From: Enchytraeus crypticus
Taxonomy: Eukaryota; Annelida; Clitellata; Enchytraeida; Enchytraeidae
Direction of reading: 5' to 3'
DNA length: 64,000 nucleotides
NCBI GenBank assembly: GCA_905160935.1
Contig: CAJHZI010000241.1
Coordinates: 505,501-569,500, forward strand
Below the pieces are notes generated by a model. It saw nothing but the letters and a program-made list of their open reading frames with translations. It was not told the DNA's origin and ran no database searches. Positions 47,050-56,900 of this stretch are shown here, piece by piece. The position numbers and the translations under genes are program-made. Positions within the stretch are counted from its first letter, which is position 1. Each line of letters opens with the position of its first letter.

Positions 47050-47765
47050 TTGTTATTATTTATTTATTTATTTTTTGTAGAATTTTTTTTACCCCGGTGT
47101 AAAGAACCTGGGGTTTGATAAAAACGATTCAAGCAATACGTGCTGAATCGCCGCCCGGCTACTCGAGGTCATCAATCGGCTTAAAAGAATTGTTGAAGCA
47201 GACTGCATTATATCTTTGCAAAGTCATGGAAAGCCTTTGCCAAAGAAAGGATGTCTCTCGCTTATCGGTTTGCTCTGCAATACGTCTGCCTATGCCATTA
47301 ATAAAGTCAGCTCCTTCGGGATTCATCGGGCCCATGGTTTCAATGGCCACCGGAACAACTTCATATCCTAAGGACAGATCATGGTATTTATTCAACTTCC
47401 CAGAGGCGGCATGAACAGTAGCTCCACCGGCTGTGAGTGACTGAAGTCGTATTCAGGTAGGAGTTTGCCATAGTGTCAATGACCAGGAGTTTGCTATAGT
47501 GTCAATGACCGTGTCGTCCTATACGGCACATTTACCGTTGTACCAGGGCACTAAAGTCATGCCGTCCGGACGCTTGCCGTCTGATCTGGACAACCCACTT
47601 GGTTCCTTAGAGGAAGAGATGCCTGCTCTTGAAAGTGCTCGCCATATTAAGTCATTTAAATTGTGATGACGAGACATTCTACCTGAGCTTCGTTTGCAGG
47701 AGAGAGCGTGGAGACCTAAAGCGTCGATTTCATGACCGCAGGGGCACATGTGAGGCTCGCAAGTT
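47050..47765 (-). pseudogene. RLE-type retroelement copy, frameshifted
   Basis: Minus strand: [59 protein letters not shown], then a disrupted DxVIDT segment with a 30-base duplication (47455-47515), and [20 protein letters not shown] to [18 protein letters not shown] and a stop. Tail toward 47050 has ACACCGGGGTAAAAAA and (TTAT)n. Same subfamily as 24000-24410. Confidence 0.85.
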
Positions 47766-47779
47766 TTCGCCCCTAAACG

Positions 47780-47782
47780 GAA

Positions 47783-47813
<31 letters not shown>

Positions 47814-47820
47814 TATTATC
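47780..47820. repeat. (ATT)n microsatellite
   Basis: Borders the 5' side of the retroelement copy. Confidence 0.85.
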
Positions 47821-47944
47821 TGAAGTAAACTGTTGTCATTCTGCTATCTAAGGTATATCTCTTCTGTGGAGATGGCTTATATGCTGTCGGATTTATTAAA
47901 ATTAAGCATCAGCAGTGTATGTTAAGCCCTACCCTAACTATTTA

Positions 47945-48050
47945 TTTTTTACTTCTATATTCCGTATAGTTACACACATGACAACCGCATGTGTTTACAA
48001 AGTTTCCTTTCTTGGATGTATTATCGAAGTCATGGTATGCTGTTTAAAAA
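47945..48050. mobile_element. Interspersed repeat shared with 39385-39480
   Basis: TATTCCGTATAGTTACACACATGAC and TTTCCTTTCTTGG match 39390-39445 (TATTCCGTATAGTTACACATATGAC). A family C fragment follows at 48232-48300 (minus). Confidence 0.6.
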
Positions 48051-48714
48051 TTCGTGATCTTGTATTACTTTATTTTATTTTAATAATTAATAACTTGTCT
48101 AATAATGTTTTAAATGTTAATTCCTAATCTACATGTAAGTCTGAGTGGCATGTCTTGACAGTAGGTCTACAGTGTCTTCAATTGCGGTTTCGAGTTGTTA
48201 ATCAAAAATAGAATATCTACAGCTCTATATTCATCATCATCATCTTCTTCTTCCCTTAAATCCTAGTTTAACTAGGGTAGGGATACATAACTACATATGG
48301 TCGGGATCTATAGCTCTATATTTATACTCTGTAGGCGTAGAATTTGAAAATGACTAATAATTCTCCAAAATTTAGTTGTTTGTAATTGTTGGTATTTTTG
48401 AGATTGGCTGGAGTTAATGTCGTTGATTTGTAATCGTCCTGTAAGCAGCTGATGTAGGCGTCCTTGACAACTCACTTGACATCTGGGCACGTATATTACA
48501 CATTCTTTGTTCTTTCGTTGATTAACTGATTGATAGATTGATTTGATGTTATTCGATATGAAGGCGCACTAATTATTGAAGCAATCTAATGGCTTACATT
48601 TGACTGTTGATTGATGGACCTCTTATGGGGTCATATTCGTTCTTGGTTTAAGCGTAGTAGATTATATGTGTATATTCACGCTTGTAAATAGCTCCAATTT
48701 GCCTGCTGTATCTC

Positions 48715-48801
48715 TGAGTGCGTGTGTGTGCATGAGTGTGTGTATGTATTTGTATGTGTGTATATATGTATACGTATGTGTATGTGTTTTCATGTGTGTG
48801 T

Positions 48802-48857
<56 letters not shown>

Positions 48858-48862
48858 GTATC

Positions 48863-48905
<43 letters not shown>

Positions 48906-48930
48906 ATGCATGTGTGTCTGTGTGTTGGAT
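48715..48930. repeat. (TG)n and (TC)n microsatellites
   Basis: TGTGTATG-rich, (TC)n at 48806-48850 and (TG)n at 48868-48901. ORFs here are repeat artefacts. Confidence 0.92.
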
Positions 48931-49027
48931 TAAGAATTCAACCAATGCTTGCTGTATTTGCTTGTACAGATGATACTCTTGCGATAGTCACAGTTAATCG
49001 TTTAAAATAGCGTTTTAGTTCACCAAG

Positions 49028-49095
49028 TTGAAGAGTGGAGGCGTTATATACCATGGACCTGCCAGTACGCAGTATACTAAGAGAGAGTTCACCAG
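49028..49095 (+). mobile_element. LINE 3' terminus
   Basis: GAGTGGAGGCGTTATATACC ATGGACCTGCCAGTACGCAG and AAGAGAGAG. Confidence 0.8.
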
Positions 49096-49211
49096 GCGCA
49101 TTTCACCTCTATTTGTATGTCTATGTTGTGTTGCTGCTTGCATGCACGAGTGATTTATCACTAGTACTCTGCAAGGTTTGTTTAATAAGGTATGCACAAT
49201 CGTCTTTGTAA

Positions 49212-49470
49212 ATTACATGTGTTTGAATGTCTCAATAGCGCAAAGGTTAGAGGTGTAGATAACGTCATGAAGTTTAAAATGACAGACCTTGAGGTGAATT
49301 GAACCATCGAGGGTTCGAATCCCAGCCGCGTTGATCTGAGAGTAAAATTTCGGACATTCACTGGACTGGCTAACGGAAAATGGACAAAATTGCCTAACGG
49401 ATTTAACATGTGGTATTAAAAGTGATAGATATCAACGTATTTGGTCATTTCACTATAATGTGTGTTATTA
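49212..49470 (+). mobile_element. SINE family B, full-length, + orientation
   Basis: AATGTCTCAATAGCGCAAAGG head, B box GGGTTCGAATCCC, body to GTGATAGATATCAACGTATT and (ATT)n tail. Confidence 0.85.
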
Positions 49471-49904
49471 TTATTATTAAATAACATGTGTTCAAGTTTA
49501 TTGGTTAATCGTATTATAGAGAATGGACTTTAAAAAGTATTAGTGGTTATTTGTGTACTCTTTCTCGTAGTTCATCACACACTCTTCGAGTTAATAATAT
49601 CTTAATTAATTAATCTCTGTCCCATTTTCTTATTTTCAATAACTAAAGAGTTAATCTTATTATCTTGTCTGCAATGATCAATGAGTTAATTAATCAATAC
49701 CTTATTGTCTTATATTCACTAGTTAATTAAGTTATATCTTACTTTCTTATCATCGGTGTGGAGTCGATTAAACGCCATCTTATTTGTTTTCTATTTCATG
49801 CTATGATTTGTACACCAGATTAGGCTTGCACTGGATCTGATTTTATTTTTCTTATAAGCCTATTGTATCTGATTTGCATCCAGTAACATGGCTATAAATT
49901 GTCC

Positions 49905-50005
49905 TACTGCAGAACAGTAAAAGTAAGGTTCAAACCCAGTGCTGGCCTCGTCGCTGACTTGCCTTCTAGATTGGAAACTGACGTTAAACTTGACTTTTCA
50001 TTTAA
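49905..50005 (+). mobile_element. SINE A-like fragment
   Basis: GTAAGGTTCAAACCCAG, CGTCGCTGACTTGCC and GGAAACTGACGTTAAACTTG. Confidence 0.6.
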
Positions 50006-50009
50006 GTGA

Positions 50010-51280
50010 AGTTTTAAATTAAACTTAATTACTGAAAAGCTTCAATTTAAATGTAAGCTTGTGTGTTTCTTGAACCGGTTATATGGATGTGTAATAGTTG
50101 GTCGCTTAAACTACAAATTATTTCCTAAAATATTAGGCCTATATATATTTCTCAATTATAACAATCCTCTATTATATATATATTTTTATACTATTTCTTT
50201 ATCAGATATCTAAGTTACTGCTTGCTTTGACTCGCATATGAGATTTACCCGAGAAGAATTATTTTGTGGTCTTACGGGTTTTCATATTTAAACCTTGTTA
50301 TGCACTTATTCGTCCATTTTCAACTATGCAAAGTTTAAGAACGAAAATTTTAATTTTTTTCTTCTACCGCACATTTGAAATATGATTTTTAGTTCAGCAA
50401 CTATACAATATAGTATATAAGTCTTAACAATGCACATCTAATTAACTGATGACTTTTCGATAAATAAAGCCTTGATTTATATTACTTGGGTTAACTATAC
50501 TGTATCTTTTCTAACTGATACCCCAGATTGGTTTTACAGTGATGTCCTAACGAGCTGACCGATGTTCCTAAAATTTACTGGATTTAAAAGCCGACGTTTC
50601 TTCCAAACAAATTTCGTTTGAATATCTTTCATAAAACTCTAGAAGAGGAATCTTGAAGTGCTCGGCAAAACGAGGCAAAATACTTTAATTATTAAAGTAT
50701 TAAAAAATACTTTAATTATTAAAGTATTAAAAAATACTTTCTTATTTAATCGGTTAGCTCATTACGATTTTGTTGTAAAAACAATTTGCGGTATCATTTA
50801 TAAAGACAGTGTAGCTAACACAAGTAGCAGTCCATAAACTCAATTTATGCGTAGAATATCAACTACACTATAAGAGAAAAGAATAGGGAAATTTATTTTT
50901 AGAACTAAAATAACTTTTATTTGAAGATCCATATGTTAATCGAGTGTATGCTCATGAATGAGCATGGTAGTCGATGCTAGACCCTTTTGTGCCTTGGACT
51001 TGATCATAACAGTCACTAGAGAGAAAGAATAATGTAATTAATTATGATATTACTTAGGGAACAATTCTGAAGCTTTATAAACAGGATTATTCGCGAGTGT
51101 TATTTCTAAGCAGCTATTGTGAATTGTTGTACTTGAATTACGCGCAGCACTTGTTTTCCTTAATCATGTCAGTAATTAGCAGTTTAAAACTCACTTGATG
51201 TAATTACTTGTGCTTACTAACAATGTATATGATGTAAATGTCGAACGTTTTCACACTAAAATCGCTGAGATTCTAGACTT
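50010..51280. other. Intergenic AT-rich sequence
   Basis: No gene seen. Two tandem copies of the palindrome AATACTTTAATTATTAAAGTATT lie at about 50680-50730. A CCGGACGTTAAACTC tail with (TTGA)n is at 51295-51330. Confidence 0.5.
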
Positions 51281-51774
51281 GCCTTTTGTCGAGGAACCGG
51301 ACGTTAAACTCTTATTGATTGATTGATTGAGATGATATAAAAGTGCATTAAAATAACAAGAGCAAAATTTAGTCTTAATTTTTGCTAGAAATTGTACGTG
51401 AGATTTAAATCAATTCCTACAAGTGTATTATCTACTGCTATGCAATACCTCGTACAGTATTTCAAGTGTTTTATAAATAAACTACTGTGTGCACGTTAAT
51501 AAAGAGTTTTTGCTTTGCAATTAAACTATTGCCTTTTTACATTTTCATTTTATTTTTGTGGTTCCGAGCATTATATCAAACAAGCCGAATAATTGGAATT
51601 TGCGCCTTACTAATTTAAATTTAATTTAAACCCAAATTCAAATTATTGAAACGTTGGTATTAAAAAAGTAAACAAGAGCTAGTTATTTTAAACAGCCAAA
51701 GTATCTGAAAATTAATAAAGCACACTACAAATCAGTCCATTATTGATCATTATAGTACATAGTTACGTATTAAG

Positions 51775-51907
51775 GCTAAGGCCAAGTTTAACGTCAGTTT
51801 CCTACTCGAATAGCATATCAGTGACGGGGAGAGCCCTGGATTTGGATCTTGCACCTACTTAGCCGCTGTCGAACAACTTGCCAACAAGCCACCGGCTCAG
51901 CCCGTAT
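51775..51907 (-). mobile_element. SINE family A
   Basis: GGCTAAGGCCAAGTTTAACG to CCACCGGCTCAGCCC. Confidence 0.75.
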
Positions 51908-51909
51908 CT

Positions 51910-53050
51910 CATCCTGAAGTTATCTTATTAGTGTTACATCAATTGTGGACTCTATAGATAATCCATCTGTTGCTTATTTGAAAATTATTACGGCCTTTCA
52001 GATTTGGCAGTGATATATGCACAATTTGACTGATTACATGCACCTACCGATGGATTGAATAAAATAAATTACACCAACAGAGGCATGATATTATCATCTG
52101 TGTTAGTCAAATAAGAACATCAAAAAGCTCTTAACTAAACGTTCATACCAATGACTTGTTATTTCTTAGACTAAGCACAAGTTTCCTTCAGACAAAACAA
52201 CAAACTCTTACTAAAGTCTTTACACTAATAGACAGTTATTAACTTATTCACATTATTATATCCTCTATAACAAACATACCAACGCTCATAACAGATTCTT
52301 TACACTATTGGCTAGTTTAAACATTTTGTACATTAATCACACTAATAATCTCTCACATAAGATATTAACATTTTCAAAGGTCCAAACCAACGTCAGAAAT
52401 GTCATTTGGTTTGTAAGAGCTCAGACTCTATAAATTACTACAATTTTTTTAATCCCGACCCTAGTTAAACTAGGATTCAAGAGAAGATGATGAAGAATAT
52501 GATGCTACTTCAAATTATAGCCAAATAGATGGGAACAGATCTATCGTCTAACAAGACTCAAACATTTAGCATTGTAATGATTGATTTACGTTTATTAGAC
52601 ATACAAATCAAAGCAGCACTAGTTACATTTAAGGATAAGTCATGATAATTCTCCACGGAATGATTATTAAGTTCAATGATTAAACTGTGTATAACCAGAT
52701 AAATATAACCTTAACTAAATATTTGCATAATTTAAGGGACTGCAATTCTAAAGTAATACTGCATTTAAAATATCTGGTTTAAACTGCACTCACGTTGAAA
52801 AAGTACAAATATTTACATAAGACAGAAAAATCTATGAATGACAATCCATTAAAATCTTTAGGTTTACAAATACAGACATTCTTACACACATCCCTGTGAA
52901 TTATTGGTCTTTTTCTTTTTCTTTTGGTCAAATTATAATCTTTTCCGTTATGAAAATTTCCCAATTTTCTCTAAATTATAAGTACAGATAACAGCATCCA
53001 CAAACCGAATTTAAAAAGTTCTCAATTTTCTTATGAGAATAGTGTAAATT
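51910..53050. other. Intergenic sequence downstream of MYCBP
   Basis: No gene seen; a family C copy (+) lies at 52376-52500 (CCGACCCTAGTTAAACTAGG, GATGATGAAG). Confidence 0.5.
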
Positions 53051-53053
53051 GAC

Positions 53054-53059
53054 TTTATT
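53054..53059 (-). terminator. Candidate polyadenylation signal of MYCBP
   Basis: AATAAA on the minus strand, about 770 bases after the stop; it would place the 53.2-53.8 kb repeat inside the 3' UTR. Confidence 0.4.
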
Positions 53060-53234
53060 ACCGCACAACACCAGAGGCCAACTAACCTGTACAAAAAGTA
53101 TATAATCCTAAACAAAAGAAGCATCGTTTAATATTGAATACAGGAATACAGAAATCAGAACAAGAGTGAAGGAATAGCAGCAATAGTAAAAAATATATAA
53201 ACTAATTTGGTAATAGTAATTACTGTATCAGTCA

Positions 53235-53850
53235 GTTCAGTGCAAGAGATCCAATCTAGCTGCTGGTTGGCTTCATCTGCTGGTTAGCTGCAGCTGCTGG
53301 TTAGCTGCAGCTGCTGGCTAGCTGCAGCTGCTGGCTAGCTGCAGCTGCTGGCTAGCTGCTTGCAATAGCAACCACTAGTAACAGCTAAAAGTTATCAATT
53401 AATTACTAATCAGTGCTTCAATTCAGCAACCAGTTTTCTTATACCTAGCTAATTTTTAACTAGCTGAATACTACTCTTACAGGGCTACTTAATTCAGGAG
53501 ACTGAGGCCTCAGCAGCTAGGTACACAGCAGCAGAGCAGCTGGGTAGTTCTCAGTAGCTAGATACACAGCAGCTGATAGCAGAGCAGCTGGGTAGTTCTC
53601 AGGGGCAGCTAAATACAGCAGCTAGATACACAGCAGCTGATAGCAGAGCAGCTGGGTAGTTCTCAGGGGCAGCTAGATACAGCAGCTAGATACACAGCAG
53701 CTGATAGCAGAGCAGCTGGGCAGTTCTCAACAGCTAGATCAGCTAGATCAGCTAGATACACAGCAGCTGAACAGCTGGTTAGTTCTCAGCAGCTAGATAC
53801 ACAGCAGCTGTTAGAAGAGCAGCTGGTTAGTTTTCAGCAGCTGGTGGTGG
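53235..53850 (-). repeat. Tandem repeats copied from the end of MYCBP exon 5
   Basis: On the plus strand, GAGCAGCTGGTTAGTTTTCAGCAGCTGG at the stop codon is echoed by units GAGCAGCTGGGTAGTTCTCAG with AGCTAGATACACAGCAGCTGATAGCA between (53533-53815), and a 17-bp AGCTGCTGGCTAGCTGC array at 53270-53350. Confidence 0.88.
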
Positions 53851-53907
53851 CTGCTGTTCAGCTGCACTAGACGCTGAAGCAGCTGCTTGCTGCTCATATT
53901 CTGCTAA
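53827..53907 (-). CDS. MYCBP: MYCBP exon 5 and stop
   Basis: LAEYEQQAAASASSAAEQQP PPAAEN then TAA; acceptor TGTTTTAG. The Ala/Gln/Pro tail is an extension relative to vertebrates. Confidence 0.9.
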   Translation of the reverse strand, partial: LAEYEQQAAASASSAAEQQPPPAAEN

Positions 53908-56900
53908 CTAAAACATAAAATTACAACACATTTTAAAAATAAAATTAATCTACTTTAATTATACTCTTGAAGATAATTTATTTATGTTGCACTTTTGCAC
54001 ACCATTTTGCATGAATTGTCTTGTAGTGATAAGCTATGCAGTGATGTACCTGGATTTATTCTTTGAAAGAGGAAACGAATAGTAAACCTTTACTATTGTT
54101 ATTACCATTCTTATTATTATTATCACTTTTACAATGAGTAAAGACTGCTTAATGATTTCAATCACAAGAGGAAATAGCAAATTATAAAACATTTAAATCG
54201 AAAAGATATAACCTAAGCGTTTGCATCACGCTTTACAAAACTTACCAGAATGTACAATGAAACGTAACTGAGTCTACTAAACCTAGACAAAGAACTTCTT
54301 ATACAAATTTCAAACATCACAGAGGTGAACAGTAGCCCCTCTAGATGCGCTAATTGAAGACTATACATTATGGATCTGCATACTGTAATCTACCATGACA
54401 ACCAAAACGCACTGTTAAGAACTACTACTACTTTTAAATAGTATCTATCTGATATTATCTGGTAGTAGTCTATCTGATATGAGAGGTTGCTAGTCGGTGA
54501 ACGGATACTGCAATTGATTCAAAGTAGTTCTCGCTCAAGTCACTGAGTGAGGCAATTTCCTGCTAAACGAACAGGGCCAAGTTGGCTAAGCCGACAGCAA
54601 CTAGATTAGTTGTCGAAGGCGGATCAGTAACCAATTCAAATCCACTGCTCGCCTGTCACTAATATGCTTTCAAAGACAAGAAGTTAAAGTTAAACTCGGC
54701 TTTACCCAATTAACAATAATTCTGCACTTAGCATTTCATCAAATACAACGGAATATTACTCCAGGAAGGCACATAAAGCTGGTAAAGCTAAGGTTAACGT
54801 CACTCGAAAGCGATGCCAGTGACGGACGAGCCCAGGATTTGAACCCCGCACATATTGATCCACGGTCGACTATCTTACCGACTTCGCCACTGGCTCCAGC
54901 CAGACATAGACTCGTTATAAGCATGGGGATAGTTGAAAAAATTAGAATCAAAACAGCGGTACTATCACTTACTTTCAGCTTGAGTTCAGAGTTCTCCTCG
55001 GTCGCTCGCTCCAGCCTCTCCCTCAGGTCACTGACCTCCAGCCTCAGGGCCTCCACGTCAGCAGCCTCAGGGGCCTCCACCCCCAGGTGCGTCTTCAGAA
55101 AACTATCAGAGCTCAGATAAAGAAAGTATTGGACGATAGGAACAGATAGGGAAACTATTTGAGGATAAGATCAGATAGGAAAACGATTAGAGCCTCTAAT
55201 AGTTTTCTTGTCTGATCTTATCCTTTAATTTAGAAGATAAGATCAGACAGATATTCTATTAGAGGATAAGATCAGAAGGAAATCTATTAGAGTTAGGATC
55301 AGATAGGAAATCTATTAGAGGATAAGATCAGATAGGAAATCTATTGGAGGATAAGATCAGATAGGAAATCTATTAGAGCACAAGAACACATAGGAAAACT
55401 ATCTGAGGATTATAAGATCAGATTACTAGAGAACACGACTGACACAATACACACATGCGTATTTCATTGTTTCTCCTCCCATAATTAACATATTTCGTCA
55501 CTGAGCTATTCATAAAAGCCAGATTCATAAATATTTTTAAAATCAGACAGGATAAAATCACATTACAGGTACTTTAATAAATTTAAATAGATAACTAATA
55601 CTGAACCGAGAAACAGAAAATACAATTATATCAGTAACAAAACAGTAAAAATACCTTCGAATGTGCCAGATCGGGCCATTAGCAACAATTACAAATGCTT
55701 CAAATGATTAAAATTATTGGATCAAATCCAAAGTATATAAACTAATACATAAAAAGACTAGAGCAGAGAGCAGTCAGAAGAACAATATTAGTTCAACAGT
55801 CAATAATGCAATAGACTATCAACATTAAAGCTTCAAAAAGGACTTGAGATTATATATAACTTTACTTCACCATACAATATGGTAGCATAGCTACAATAAG
55901 TACACAATATAAAGTACATTACACAAAGTGACATCATGTTCGGTGAAACAGGGCAAAGAGATAGTGTTCATAACAATGAAACATCACACATATGTACTCG
56001 AAAAGTGTGCAATAAACAAATTAATTTAATTAAATTAGAGAAAATTACAATCTTTTCCTTTTATTAAACACTGTCATACTCATTGCAGAGCAGTTGTAAG
56101 AAAGATGCTACTAGACTGTGCTATAGATAATACAGTGACAATAATCTAAAGATGAGTCTGATATTGCAAATCTGCAAAAATCTGCGCTGAAGAATTTTCA
56201 TTCTAAATCAGCCTCGTAGTACTAAATGTTACCTATAAATGTTTCATATTTGCTTCCTAGTCCAGTTATCTGATAATAATATTAAATAGCTAAGTTGCTA
56301 TTTCCTAATATTTGCTTGCAAATAATTGTGCAGTGCTCAGTTATGTTTAAGTCTGACATGCTTGTAATATTTATTTTTATATTTCCTCTTGGTTTTGTAT
56401 GTTCATTTTTTGCTATCTGTATGAATGTTTCTAGCTGCCATTTGTAGTCTCCTTGTAAATAAAATGAAATAAAGCATATTTCCCTCTCTCTCTCTTTAAC
56501 ATCACAACTAGGGCATGAAAATCTTGAAAATATGTGATGATGAGAAATTTACATGTTTTGTCAAATCACTTATTTCAGTGAAATAAACTTAGATTATTGA
56601 GAATATGTGAAGCTACATAGTGATGTGTTTTAGCAGATCTTGAAGGATACTCGATGGCGTTGTTAGGCTTCTCCGGTTCTTCATACAAACCAACCAACAC
56701 TGAAACACGTTTAACACATCTACAATTCATTACTAACGTCTCTAGTGTTCTGAAGAATAACAGTTCTATAGAATATATCCCTGCTTAATATTTCTTTAGA
56801 TGCTTTTAAATAAAAACTCATCAACAAGTAAATTGTTCCTATGAAATAAGTAAATAAATATCTAATATGAAATGTATAAATAACTGGCTTGAGCCAGTGG

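Noticed and set aside
48648..49010. ORFs through (TG)n and (TC)n on both strands
   Set aside because: Dinucleotide repeats are open in several frames; no non-repetitive coding part.
55103..55118. MYCBP exon 4 beginning at an earlier AG (CTGAG, about 55112)
   Set aside because: It would insert extra residues in the conserved AIDFLK join; the GATAG acceptor gives an ungapped match.
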